A DNA stretch of 64,000 bases, from NCBI RefSeq assembly GCF_002909255.1, contig NZ_PIOB01000001.1, positions 1,054,001 to 1,118,000 on the forward strand, read 5' to 3'. The first letter of the stretch is position 1; every line of letters starts with the position of its first letter. Position numbers and translations under genes: made by a program. Below the pieces are notes generated by a model. It did not search any database. It had not been told where the DNA came from and worked only from the letters and a program-made list of their open reading frames with translations. Below, piece after piece: positions 39,381 through 48,744 of the stretch. This stretch comes from Arenibacter hampyeongensis. GTDB lineage: Bacteria > Bacteroidota > Bacteroidia > Flavobacteriales > Flavobacteriaceae.

Positions 39381-40775
39381 ATGGATAGTAGTGTGCCAGA
39401 TTTTGTATTGTTTTTAGGTCGATTTCACCCACTTGTGGTTCATCTGCCTATTGGTTTTTTATTCTTTGCGTTTATTTTGGAATTATACGGGCGTTGGAAC
39501 AAGAACCCCACGCTGTCCATGGCCATTTCATTGGCCTTGTTCGGTGGTGCTATAAGTGCCTTGGGGGCCAGTGTTCTTGGCTATATGCTTTCCTTAAGCG
39601 GGGACTATGACAAGAGCATGTTGGACACCCATTTTTGGTTTGGAATAGCCACAACCTTAATAACTTTTTTTGCTTGGGCCATACGTTCCGGCAAGCTTAA
39701 TATCGCAAAATTAAACGGCCTAAAATCCAATATGGCCGCCCTGACCTTAGTAGTGGTTTTGGTAAGTGTTACAGGTCATTATGGAGGTAATTTAACCCAT
39801 GGAAGTGATTATTTGGTAAAATACGCTCCCTTCGGGAGAACGGAAAAGCTAGTGCTGCCACCTATTGCCAATTTGGAGGAGGCTGCTGTTTATGATTATT
39901 TGGTAAACCCTATTCTTGAAACCAAGTGCACCAGTTGCCATAATTCCAGTAAGAAAAAGGGTGGGCTCTCCTTTCAGGATACCATTGCCATAAAAAAAGG
40001 AGGTAAAAACGGAGAAGCCTATATTGCCGGGGATGTTACCAAGTCGGAAATGATAAGACGCGTTATGTTGGATCCACATGATGAGGATTACATGCCTCCG
40101 GAAGGAAAGACCCCACTTACCGAGGAAGAGAAATCTATTTTGGCCTTTTGGATAGATAAGGGCAATGCCAATTTTAAAGTGAAGCTGGCCGATCTGGAAA
40201 CCCCTGAGGAAATAGCAAGTATAGCTTCCACAATGTTGGGTCTGGAAGATGCCACGGGCAAGAGTGGAATACCCTTGCCAAAAGTGCAGGCTGTAAGTGT
40301 GGAGGTACTGAAGGATATCGAGGACACAGGATTTAAGTTAAGGGAATTAATTTTTGAATCCGGATTGTACGAACTTGTTCTTCCCCCCCAGTCAATTACA
40401 TCCAAGAATTCCAGTGAATTGGAAATGAAGCTGGAAAAGCTTATTCCTATTAAGGATAATATTATATGGCTTTCCCTAAAGGACAACTATGTCCAGGACA
40501 AGCATTTAAAAACCATCAGTCAATTTGTAAACCTTCAAAAGCTGGTGATTGAAAAAAATCCGATCACTGATGCTGGCATTGGCGAAATAGAGGCCAACGA
40601 AAGCATAACTGGCCTCAATTTATATCAAACTAAAATAACGGCATTGAGCTTTGAAAACTTTATCAAAATGAAGGGATTGAAGCGAGTGTATGCGTGGGGG
40701 ACGGCCATAACAAAGGAGGAGGTAGATCGTTTTGCGACAAATGAAAATAGTCCGGCAATAATTTTGGGTATGTAA
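39381..40775 (+). CDS. Membrane cytochrome-c-like protein with LRR-like C-terminus
   Basis: The 464-residue protein starts with about four transmembrane helices (residues 10-130), beginning FLGRFHPLVVHLPIGFLFF, a DUF2231-like pattern in which His residues near the helices could bind heme. A periplasmic c-type motif CTSCH (Cys183, Cys186, His187) sits in a PSD1-type domain with MPPEGKTPLTEEEKSIL. The C-terminal part (about 370-460) has repeats such as LQKLVIEKNPITDAGIGEI that read as leucine-rich repeats. It lies between the DUF1501 gene and the second PSD1 gene, suggesting it carries electrons between that complex and the membrane, by inference. Confidence 0.85.
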   Translation: MDSSVPDFVLFLGRFHPLVVHLPIGFLFFAFILELYGRWNKNPTLSMAISLALFGGAISALGASVLGYMLSLSGDYDKSMLDTHFWFGIATTLITFFAWAIRSGKLNIAKLNGLKSNMAALTLVVVLVSVTGHYGGNLTHGSDYLVKYAPFGRTEKLVLPPIANLEEAAVYDYLVNPILETKCTSCHNSSKKKGGLSFQDTIAIKKGGKNGEAYIAGDVTKSEMIRRVMLDPHDEDYMPPEGKTPLTEEEKSILAFWIDKGNANFKVKLADLETPEEIASIASTMLGLEDATGKSGIPLPKVQAVSVEVLKDIEDTGFKLRELIFESGLYELVLPPQSITSKNSSELEMKLEKLIPIKDNIIWLSLKDNYVQDKHLKTISQFVNLQKLVIEKNPITDAGIGEIEANESITGLNLYQTKITALSFENFIKMKGLKRVYAWGTAITKEEVDRFATNENSPAIILGM

Positions 40776-40884
40776 AATTGAAGCATGGTCAGGCATACGA
40801 AAAATCATATTGGGTTAGGGATAAAGTAAATTTTATCGACTTTCTCACCTAAGAAATTTAATCAAATACAAAAGTAGTTCCCTA

Positions 40885-43227
40885 ATGAAACAAAAAGTTG
40901 TAATAGTATTTATTTTATTAGGCTTGGTTGCCCTGCTTTTTGCGTTTAAATCGGGTTTTTTTAAAACTTCCCAAGGTGTATATGCCAATCAGAAACTGCC
41001 GGAGGTAGTGGACTATAATTTCCATATAAAACCTATACTTTCGGATAATTGTTATACCTGTCACGGCCCTGATGCCAATAAGCGGAAAGCGGGCCTGCGC
41101 CTGGATCTGGAGCAAGGGGCGCTTTCGGAACTTCCGGAGAATCCCGGCAAATATGCCGTTGTAGCGGGGAAACCCGGTAACAGTATGCTTTACCTTCACG
41201 TGGTCTCCGATGACCCGAAACAGTTGATGCCTCCAGCGGATTCACAATTGAAATTGAATTCCTACGAAAAGAGATTGTTAAAAAAATGGATAGAGCAGGG
41301 CGCCAAATTTGAAAAGCACTGGGCCTTTATCCCGCCCAAGAAGGCGGATCTGCCAAAAACAGAAACGGAGGACTGGGCCCAAAACGAGATAGATGCCTTT
41401 ATTTTGGAAAAGATGGAGGAGAACGATTTGGCCCCCGCCCATAAAGCTGAAAAGCCCACCCTTATCAGAAGAATGAGTTTGGATCTTACGGGTTTGCCGC
41501 CAAATGCAAAACAGGTACAACATTATCTATCCAATACCTCGGAGGAAATTTTGGAACAGGCCATAGATGAGTTTCTGGCTTCTCCGACATATGGGGAACG
41601 AATGACCCAAGTCTGGTTGGATGTGGCGAGATATGCTGATTCCCATGGCTATCAAGATGACAGCTATAGGAGTATGTGGCCCTGGCGCGACTGGGTGATC
41701 CACGCTTTTAACAACAACCTTCCCTATGATGAGTTTTTGACCATGCAACTCGCGGGCGATCTATTGCCGGATGCCAATAAGGAAGAGATTCTGGCCTCTG
41801 GATTCAACAGGAACCACCCTATAACTCAGGAGGGGGGAATCATACAGGAGGAATACCGTTCCTATTATGTAGTGGACCGTACCAATACCTTGGGGAAAGG
41901 AATCTTGGGTCTTACTTTGGAATGCGCCAAATGCCATGACCATAAATACGACCAGTTGACACAAAGGGATTATTTTGAAATCTATTCCTTCTTCAACAAG
42001 GTGGATGAAAAGGGATTGCAAAAGACGGCCGGTGATGCTTTTAGAAAGGAATATTTTGCTGATGCACCCTTTTTAACAATTACCGATGAGGAGACAGAAG
42101 GCGTTTTATCCTTTATTAATAAAGCTGAGGGAAAAGATGTCAAGGTGATGGTGATGAACGATTCCATCCCTAGAAAAACGTATATTTTCAACCGTGGCGA
42201 GTATGACAGCCCTGGAGAAGAAGTGTTCCCCAATGCACCGGAAATAATACTTCCCTTTTCCGAAAAACTACCAAAAAATAGATTGGGATTGGCCCAATGG
42301 ATGACCGATGAAAACAATCCGTTGACCTCGAGGGTCTTTGTGAACAGGGTCTGGGGGATGTTGTTCGGGAACGGGCTTGTGGAAACCTCGGAGGATTTCG
42401 GTGTCCAGGGGAGCCTGCCCACCCATCCGCAATTGTTGGACTGGCTGGCAAAGGATTTTATGGAGCATAATTGGGATATTAAATATCTATTAAAAAAAAT
42501 AATGCTTTCCGCCACTTACCAGCAAAGTTCGGTAGCCTCTGAGGAGTCCAAAAAGGCCGACCCGGACAACAAATGGCTTTCCAGGGCACCCAGGTTCAGG
42601 ATGAGCGGGGAAATCATCAGGGACTATGTCCTGGCCACAAGTGGGCTGTTGAACAAAGGAATAGGTGGACCCAGTGTAAAACCGTACCAGCCTCCGGGAC
42701 TGTGGGAGGAGACCACGGCCGGAAGTAACAGAGGAGGCTTAACCAGTTATGTTCAGGATGAAGGAGATAAATTGTACAGGCGCTCCCTGTACACGCTTTG
42801 GAAAAGGACCCTGCCACCACCTAGCATGTCGATTTTCGATGCGCCAAATAGGGATATTTGCGAGGTAAGGAGGCAGAAGACCAATACCCCACTTCAGGCA
42901 CTGGCTCTTCAGAACGACGTCCAGATGTTGGAGGCAGCAAGGGTATTGGCAGAAAATATTATTGTAGAAACCAATGATCCCCAGCAATGGGTCACCACTG
43001 TTTTTCAGCGAATTTTGGTGAGGAACCCTAAAGAGGATGAAAAAAAGGTCTTGGAAGAATACTATACCGATGCCTTGAACAATTTTATGAGCAACCAGGA
43101 AAATGCCGAAAAATTGATTGCCCAAGGAGAATATAAAAGGTTGGAAACAGATCCAGCTAGGACAGCAGCACTTATGTTAACGGCTCAAGTGATATACAAT
43201 CTTGATGAAACAATTACCAGGGAATAG
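40885..43227 (+). CDS. PSD1 / DUF1549-DUF1553 cytochrome-like protein, short paralogue
   Basis: The 780-residue paralogue of the first PSD1 gene has an N-terminal membrane anchor (VVIVFILLGLVALLFAF). It has the heme motif Cys56-x-x-Cys59-His60 (CYTCH), DUF1549 with CAKCH (Cys347, Cys350, His351) and DUF1553 with RVFVNRVWGMLFGNGLV and RRQKTNTPLQALALQND. It lacks the LamG insert of its paralogue. A GGLTSYVQDEGDKLY insertion is present before the RRSLYTLWKR motif. It is the last gene of the cluster and is followed by a 469-bp gap. Confidence 0.92.
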   Translation: MKQKVVIVFILLGLVALLFAFKSGFFKTSQGVYANQKLPEVVDYNFHIKPILSDNCYTCHGPDANKRKAGLRLDLEQGALSELPENPGKYAVVAGKPGNSMLYLHVVSDDPKQLMPPADSQLKLNSYEKRLLKKWIEQGAKFEKHWAFIPPKKADLPKTETEDWAQNEIDAFILEKMEENDLAPAHKAEKPTLIRRMSLDLTGLPPNAKQVQHYLSNTSEEILEQAIDEFLASPTYGERMTQVWLDVARYADSHGYQDDSYRSMWPWRDWVIHAFNNNLPYDEFLTMQLAGDLLPDANKEEILASGFNRNHPITQEGGIIQEEYRSYYVVDRTNTLGKGILGLTLECAKCHDHKYDQLTQRDYFEIYSFFNKVDEKGLQKTAGDAFRKEYFADAPFLTITDEETEGVLSFINKAEGKDVKVMVMNDSIPRKTYIFNRGEYDSPGEEVFPNAPEIILPFSEKLPKNRLGLAQWMTDENNPLTSRVFVNRVWGMLFGNGLVETSEDFGVQGSLPTHPQLLDWLAKDFMEHNWDIKYLLKKIMLSATYQQSSVASEESKKADPDNKWLSRAPRFRMSGEIIRDYVLATSGLLNKGIGGPSVKPYQPPGLWEETTAGSNRGGLTSYVQDEGDKLYRRSLYTLWKRTLPPPSMSIFDAPNRDICEVRRQKTNTPLQALALQNDVQMLEAARVLAENIIVETNDPQQWVTTVFQRILVRNPKEDEKKVLEEYYTDALNNFMSNQENAEKLIAQGEYKRLETDPARTAALMLTAQVIYNLDETITRE

Positions 43228-43620
43228 GGACTATGGAAGTAATAATAATATGTCATTTGAAAAGATTGGATAAGCTATTTCCATGAAAATTGTTCGGGAA
43301 TAAATTTTGGGAAGGAAGGCCCTTTGTATTTCGGCTATTTTTTTTGTCATATCATACTAATATCTATATTCATTAATGGATAGTTATGTACTATCAATTT
43401 CTCTCGAGATTGATAAGGTCATTATACTCTTAGTTACAACTCCCATATCTACTATTCTCTTGAATAGGATACTGTTATTTAGGGTAATATATTTAAACAT
43501 GATTGGGGTTTTGTTCAACTCCAATCTTAAAATATACGCAAGCGTGTAATTCAATTGTGCCTCACAGTCTATGCTAGGAACGAAAATAGTCTTAATGTTT
43601 CTAGGGGTAAACAGATTTTT

Positions 43621-43660
43621 TAAATATGTGCATACATATAAACATATATGCACATATTTA
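43621..43660. repeat. Perfect 14-bp inverted repeat upstream of the mannose-6-P isomerase gene
   Basis: TAAATATGTGCATA and its exact reverse complement TATGCACATATTTA are separated by 12 bases. It overlaps the shared 25-bp element and ends one base before a TATATTTG -7 box, so a bound protein would cover the promoter. Confidence 0.85.
43625..43649 (+). promoter_or_regulatory. Shared 25-bp operator element, site A
   Basis: The palindrome TATGTGCATACATA is followed by TAAACATATAT. The same two-part layout occurs at sites B (50920-50944, minus strand) and C (60616-60640). The likely binder is the GntR/UTRA regulator encoded in the same locus, by inference. Confidence 0.65.
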
Positions 43661-43661
43661 T

Positions 43662-43669
43662 TATATTTG
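43662..43669 (+). promoter_or_regulatory. -7 box TATATTTG of the isomerase-GH92 operon
   Basis: A perfect TAnnTTTG match lies 27 bp before the ATG, directly after the inverted repeat. No TTG is seen at -33. Confidence 0.5.
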
Positions 43670-43696
43670 AAAAACTGAATTATTGAATACTTCTAA

Positions 43697-45463
43697 ATGA
43701 AAAGAAAAACGGATCAATATATTATCCCGGTAAAAAAGAAGAAGCTCAAACATAAAACTTATGATATTTTACCAGTGCATCCAATATTTGATGGGAAAAT
43801 CGGTCTAGGTTATGATGGCTTAGCCACAAAGTTAGTAATGGAAAGGACCGTTATTTTGGATGGCTATATAGGTGTTGATTGGGAGGAGGTTGTTTCGTCG
43901 CTAGTTATTTCTCTCCAGAAATTGGGACGGTCCGTGTTAACCTTTGATATAGGGAATTGCCTAAAACCTGAGCACGATATTGAAAGTATGGTTGAACCCT
44001 TTTTAGGTGGAAATGATCCTATCTTCGGGTTCAAAACCAATTTGAGGTTGCAAGATTATTTTGACCTAAATAAGATAAACGCTATTGAGCCGGATGGAGC
44101 CACAGATATATTCATTGTATATGGTACAGGATCTTGTCAATCCAATTTAAAAGGGTGCATGGTTTACTTTGATTTACCAAAAAATGAATTGCAATTTAGA
44201 ATGCGGGCTAAGAAAGTCCATAATCTGGGAATTAGCACAATTAAGAATGAAAAGCAGATTTATAAGCATTTCTATTTCGTAGATTGGGTGATTCTAAATG
44301 ATGAAAAAAAGAAATTACTTCCAAAAATATCTTGGATAGTTGATCAGCAAAGGCCGGGTGAGCCTACTTGGATGGAAGGCTCGGCATTGAGAAAAAGTTT
44401 GTTAAAAATGTCCAGTTCCTATTTTAGGGTAAGACCATGGTTCGAACCGGGAATTTGGGGAGGACAATGGATGAAAGAGCGCTTTGAGGGATTAAATCAG
44501 GATGTTCCTAATTACGCTTGGTCTTTTGAGATGATTGTACCAGAAAATGGGCTGTTGTTTGAAGATGAAGGCAGACTTTTGGAAGTCTCTTTTGATATGT
44601 TGATGTTTCAGGAAAACAAAAATGTTTTGGGGAAAGCGGCCAATAGGTTTAAGGACGAATTTCCAATTAGGTTTGATTTTCTTGATACTTTTCAAGGGGG
44701 AAATCTTTCTGTACAATGTCATCCTAAACCAGATTACATTAAAAGTGAGTTTGGAGAAAATTTCACACAGGACGAGACTTACTATATACTTGATGCAGGG
44801 GAGGATGCCAATGTTTATTTGGGGTTTCAAGACGAAATTGACCCAATGGAATTCAAGCAAGATTTAGAACATTCCTATAATACCAAAGAAGTCTTGGATG
44901 TAGAAAAATATGTAATGAAACTTCCAGCAAAAAAACATGACCTATTTTTAATCCCTCATGGTACGGTACATTGTTCCGGTATCAACAATATGGTTTTGGA
45001 AATAAGTGCCACTCCATATATTTTCACTTTTAAAATGTACGATTGGCAGCGACTTGATATGGATGGTCAACCAAGACCTTTGAATATTGAACATGCCTTT
45101 AAAAATTTGGATTTCAGTAGAAAAGGAAGTGTTGTTAAAGAAACCTTGGTGTCCAAACCAAGGGTCGTTGAATTTGGAAATTCGTGGGAGAAAGTTCATT
45201 TGCCTACACATAAAGATCATTTTTATGATATCTATAGATATGAATTCAACAAAGAGGTTATCATTGAAAATTTAGGTCAATGTCATATTTTAATGCTCGT
45301 AGAAGGCTGTACTATAGAGCTGGAAATTGTTGATGCAACCCAAGAATTCCATTATGCTGAAACATTTGCAATTCCTGCAGCGACCAAAAGTTATAAATTG
45401 ATTAATAGAGGAGATTCTACGGCAAAGGTTATTGTCTCCTTTGTAAAGGATGAAGCATGTTAA
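43697..45463 (+). CDS. Class I mannose-6-phosphate isomerase with N-terminal extension
   Basis: It interconverts mannose-6-phosphate and fructose-6-phosphate, feeding released mannose into glycolysis. The 588-residue protein has its zinc-isomerase cupin domain in the C-terminal half: SVQCHPKP with His342, ENFTQDETYYILDAG and the LIPHGTVHCSG strand. The first 230 residues are extra relative to classical enzymes (about 320 residues) and include VILDGYIGVDWEEVVSSL and FLGGNDPIFGF. They look like a nucleoside-kinase-related domain without a clear P-loop. The same extended form is known in other Bacteroidota. Its last seven bases overlap the start of the GH92 gene, giving tight coupling. Confidence 0.88.
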   Translation: MKRKTDQYIIPVKKKKLKHKTYDILPVHPIFDGKIGLGYDGLATKLVMERTVILDGYIGVDWEEVVSSLVISLQKLGRSVLTFDIGNCLKPEHDIESMVEPFLGGNDPIFGFKTNLRLQDYFDLNKINAIEPDGATDIFIVYGTGSCQSNLKGCMVYFDLPKNELQFRMRAKKVHNLGISTIKNEKQIYKHFYFVDWVILNDEKKKLLPKISWIVDQQRPGEPTWMEGSALRKSLLKMSSSYFRVRPWFEPGIWGGQWMKERFEGLNQDVPNYAWSFEMIVPENGLLFEDEGRLLEVSFDMLMFQENKNVLGKAANRFKDEFPIRFDFLDTFQGGNLSVQCHPKPDYIKSEFGENFTQDETYYILDAGEDANVYLGFQDEIDPMEFKQDLEHSYNTKEVLDVEKYVMKLPAKKHDLFLIPHGTVHCSGINNMVLEISATPYIFTFKMYDWQRLDMDGQPRPLNIEHAFKNLDFSRKGSVVKETLVSKPRVVEFGNSWEKVHLPTHKDHFYDIYRYEFNKEVIIENLGQCHILMLVEGCTIELEIVDATQEFHYAETFAIPAATKSYKLINRGDSTAKVIVSFVKDEAC

Positions 45464-48400
45464 GTTATAATCTATTTTACATTAAAACTGTAGTTATACA
45501 CTTGTTAATTGCATTAATATCAGGTAGTGGCTTTTGTCAACAATCTGAAATTTGGCAAATAGGTATTTCCGATAATAGTAGTGCAGAATTTGCTTTGGCT
45601 TCCAATGAGTACGATAAATTCTTAGAAAAGGACTTTGGTTGGGAAGATAGGTTTTATGTAATTGGGTATTCGGTAGAGAGGAAGGACTTTCCATTTGTGC
45701 TGCCTGGAACTGTAGATTATTGGGGTGGTACTTCGGGATTGGCAGGGATTAGGCCGCACGAAATTAATATTTTATTTGGTATTGATTCAAAACCAAAAAT
45801 AGGGGACTGGCAATTAATTGTGGATATTCTGGATTGCAATCCAGTAACACCCCCTTATCTTAAAATTTCTGTCAATGGAAAATCTTGGAAATATAAACTG
45901 GAAAACGGACGCAATCCTGAAGCACTCAAAGGGGAGATTATAAATACTAAAGAACAGAAAATAATTATACCGATAGATGCTAAAATGCTAAAAAATGGAG
46001 GTAACAGTATCCAGTTGACCACTTTGGAAGGTAGTTGGTTGGTTTTTGACCAAGTTCGATTGAATGGACCTCAAAATGTCATCCTGTTACAACCTGAGAA
46101 GGCATTTGTCAGAAATGTTGCCCCTGCAGATTATGAATTGGATAAAAATGGTACTCGGTTTCAACCTCTCTTGTTGGATGTGCAATATCTTCAAGGAAGT
46201 CCAAAAGTGAGTGTTATATTGGATGGGAAAACCATTTTTGAAGAGATCGTAGAACATGGCAGAAATATCTATGAAGTTCCGATGATGGCCGTAAGCAGTT
46301 CAGTAACGAACAGTTATTCCGTATCTGTAGATGGAAAAATAATTGATAAGGGCGAAATTCTACGAAGTCCGCAAAAACTAAATCTCCTTTCGGATTATGT
46401 GGATACCAAGATTGGTACAGGACATTCAAGATGGATGATTGCTCCAGGTCCGTGGATGCCTTTTAGTATGGTCAAAATTAGTCCCGACAACCAAAATGAA
46501 GGATGGCAAGCCGGGTATCAACCTACTTTTGAGAGTGTAGGCGCCTTTAGTCATATTCACGAATGGACTATGGCAGGTCTGGGTACATTCCCCACCAATG
46601 GGCCACTAATTACGGAGGTTGGAAATCAAGGGGAACCAGATAATGGCTATCGTTCGCGAGTCGAAAAGTCTACTGAAGAGACACCCTTAGGATATTACTC
46701 TGTTTTTCTGAGCGATTATAATATTAAGGCAGAGCTTACAGCTACTACAAGAGCTAGTTTTCAGAGATATACGTATCCAAAGGACTCCCAGGACTCAAGA
46801 ATTCTAATCGATTTAAAGGTTCCATCAGAATATGCATATGATATTCAAGAAGCTTACTTTGAGAAAATAAGCGACCATAAACTTGCGGGTTATAGCAAAC
46901 AAAAGTCGTCGTCCATTTGGGGAGAACAATACTACCGCAGCCAAATGGTTGAGGATGGGGATAAAAAAATGGAATGGGATGATGTTGATCAAGAATACAC
47001 GGTGCATTTTGTGATGGAATTTGATCAACCCATAAAAAATTTTGGAGTTTGGGTCAACGGACCTGCAAAAGGGAATAATGATGCTTATATATCCGAGGAG
47101 ACGTCCAAGATAACTGTTTCAGATCCAGAGGACATTGTAGCCTTTGTGGAATTCGAAACATCTAAGAACCAAGTAGTACAGACAAGAACAGGCATATCAT
47201 ATGTAAGTGTTGAAAATGCAGGATTGAATTTAGAAGAAGAAATTTCGCAGCCATTCGGTTGGAGTTTTGAAAAAGTGCGGGAGAATCAAGAAAAGACCTG
47301 GAACGATTTATTCAACAGGGTCAAGGTTACCTCCAATAACATATTGGAAAAGACCAGATTCTATTCCAATATGTACCGTGCCTTGGTAAGCAGAAATATT
47401 TTTAGTGATGTGGATGGCAGTTGGGTCGATGCTGAGGAACATGTACAGAAATTCTCAAATCCTGATGATGTCGCCTTGGGGTGCGATGCCTTCTGGAATA
47501 CCTTTTGGAACCTCAATCAGTTCTGGAATTTGGTAACTCCAGAATGGTCTTCAAAATGGGTAAAATCTCAATTGGCTATGTACGATGCTAGTGGTTGGCT
47601 AGCCAAAGGCCCAGCTGGAATGGAATATATACCTGTAATGGTGGCGGAACACGAAATTCCTCTAATCGTGGGTGCCTATCAAATGGGGATTCGCGATTTT
47701 GATGCCGAAAAAGCTTTTGAGGCTGTCTATAAAATGCAAACAACAAAAGGGGAGCAAGTGGGTAATGGCTATGCAGGCAACAGGGATCTCGAAACCTATC
47801 TCAAACATAAATATGTGCCATACAATAAGGGGCGATTTTCCAACACTTTGGAATATTCTTTTGACGATTTTACTGTTTCACAATTCGCCAAATCCTTAGG
47901 CAAGATTAACGAATATAATGAATTCATCGATAGGGCATACTGGTGGAAAAATGCTATTGATCCTGAAATTGGCTTTGCTCGATTAAAACATTCGGATGGT
48001 TCTTGGGTTAAAGATTTTGATCCTATTGAAACCGGTGGCAATCATCAATTTGCTGAGGGCAATGCTTGGCAGCTTACCTTTTTTGTGCCCCAGGATATTC
48101 CTGAATTGGCCAAAATAATAGGGGAGGACTTATTAGCAAAACGTTTGGATGAAGGTTTCAAGGTGAGCAGTAATTGGCGCTATAATGCCCCGAACGAAAA
48201 GTATTGGGATTTTCCTGTTATCCAAGGCAACCAACAATCCATGCATTTCTCATTTATGTTCAATTGGGTAAAAAGACCATGGTTGACGCAAGAATGGAAC
48301 CGAGATATTTTATCGCGTTTTTACGGCTACGGAGTTTCAAATGCTTATCTGGGCGATGAAGACCAAGGACAGATGAGTGCGTGGTTTATGATGTCGGCCA

Positions 48401-48744
48401 TAGGTCTTTTTCAGACAGACGGAGGCACAAGAGCAGAACCTATATATGAGATAGGAAGTCCATTGTTCGAGAAAATTGAAATAGATCTTGGCTATCAATA
48501 TGATAGGGGAAATAACTTTGTCATTGAAGCTAAAAACACTTCTTTCAATAATAAATATGTGCAAAGTGCGACACTGAACGGAAAGAAACTGACAAACTTT
48601 TGGTTTCCTGCAAAAGAGTTGTTAAAGGGAGGCAGCTTAATATTAGAAATGGGCCCTATACCTAATGTAAATTGGGGAATTGGAAGTATGCCTATGCCTC
48701 CAAGTAGTGCAGATTTTAATACCAAAATCCAAGATAATGAATAA
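45457..48744 (+). CDS. GH92 family alpha-mannosidase-like enzyme, copy A
   Basis: GH92 enzymes are calcium-dependent exo-alpha-mannosidases acting outside the cytoplasm. The 1095-residue protein has a signal peptide (residues 1-28) and a beta-sandwich carbohydrate-binding-like domain (about 28-205; IWQIGISDNSSAEFAL, LVFDQVRLNGP). The GH92 core starts at about residue 310 (SDYVDTKIGTG). The probable catalytic acid is Glu867 in AEGNAWQ, and the base pair Asp967/Asp969 in GDEDQGQMSAW is intact. The motif usually reading GNEP is GNQQ (Gln926). This and the SRW/HEW variants in the N-lobe mark a divergent subgroup. It overlaps the isomerase gene and the next gene by 7-8 bases. Confidence 0.9.
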   Translation: MLSYNLFYIKTVVIHLLIALISGSGFCQQSEIWQIGISDNSSAEFALASNEYDKFLEKDFGWEDRFYVIGYSVERKDFPFVLPGTVDYWGGTSGLAGIRPHEINILFGIDSKPKIGDWQLIVDILDCNPVTPPYLKISVNGKSWKYKLENGRNPEALKGEIINTKEQKIIIPIDAKMLKNGGNSIQLTTLEGSWLVFDQVRLNGPQNVILLQPEKAFVRNVAPADYELDKNGTRFQPLLLDVQYLQGSPKVSVILDGKTIFEEIVEHGRNIYEVPMMAVSSSVTNSYSVSVDGKIIDKGEILRSPQKLNLLSDYVDTKIGTGHSRWMIAPGPWMPFSMVKISPDNQNEGWQAGYQPTFESVGAFSHIHEWTMAGLGTFPTNGPLITEVGNQGEPDNGYRSRVEKSTEETPLGYYSVFLSDYNIKAELTATTRASFQRYTYPKDSQDSRILIDLKVPSEYAYDIQEAYFEKISDHKLAGYSKQKSSSIWGEQYYRSQMVEDGDKKMEWDDVDQEYTVHFVMEFDQPIKNFGVWVNGPAKGNNDAYISEETSKITVSDPEDIVAFVEFETSKNQVVQTRTGISYVSVENAGLNLEEEISQPFGWSFEKVRENQEKTWNDLFNRVKVTSNNILEKTRFYSNMYRALVSRNIFSDVDGSWVDAEEHVQKFSNPDDVALGCDAFWNTFWNLNQFWNLVTPEWSSKWVKSQLAMYDASGWLAKGPAGMEYIPVMVAEHEIPLIVGAYQMGIRDFDAEKAFEAVYKMQTTKGEQVGNGYAGNRDLETYLKHKYVPYNKGRFSNTLEYSFDDFTVSQFAKSLGKINEYNEFIDRAYWWKNAIDPEIGFARLKHSDGSWVKDFDPIETGGNHQFAEGNAWQLTFFVPQDIPELAKIIGEDLLAKRLDEGFKVSSNWRYNAPNEKYWDFPVIQGNQQSMHFSFMFNWVKRPWLTQEWNRDILSRFYGYGVSNAYLGDEDQGQMSAWFMMSAIGLFQTDGGTRAEPIYEIGSPLFEKIEIDLGYQYDRGNNFVIEAKNTSFNNKYVQSATLNGKKLTNFWFPAKELLKGGSLILEMGPIPNVNWGIGSMPMPPSSADFNTKIQDNE

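Larger units (their letters stand above)
43228..43696. other. 469-bp intergenic region before the mannose locus
   Basis: The stretch is AT-rich. Its right end holds the 25-bp operator-like element and 40-bp inverted repeat (43621-43660) and a TATATTTG box. Its middle has an 89-codon minus-strand frame (43384-43653) whose start lies inside the inverted repeat and whose product I do not recognise; I do not count it as a gene. A T8 run near 43336 could end the preceding operon, but no clear stem precedes it. Confidence 0.7.

Noticed and set aside
43488-43500. TATATTTAAACAT, a fourth possible operator
   Set aside because: Only the tail half resembles the shared element; the palindrome half is absent, and such AT-rich matches are expected by chance.
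43384-43653. 89-codon minus-strand frame in the gap before the isomerase gene
   Set aside because: Its start lies inside the inverted repeat, the product has no recognised motif and the stretch is AT-rich, so chance or a decayed gene is more likely.
48680-48736. Upstream start for the helical-barrel protein
   Set aside because: It lies inside GH92 copy A and would put 19 residues before a good signal peptide.
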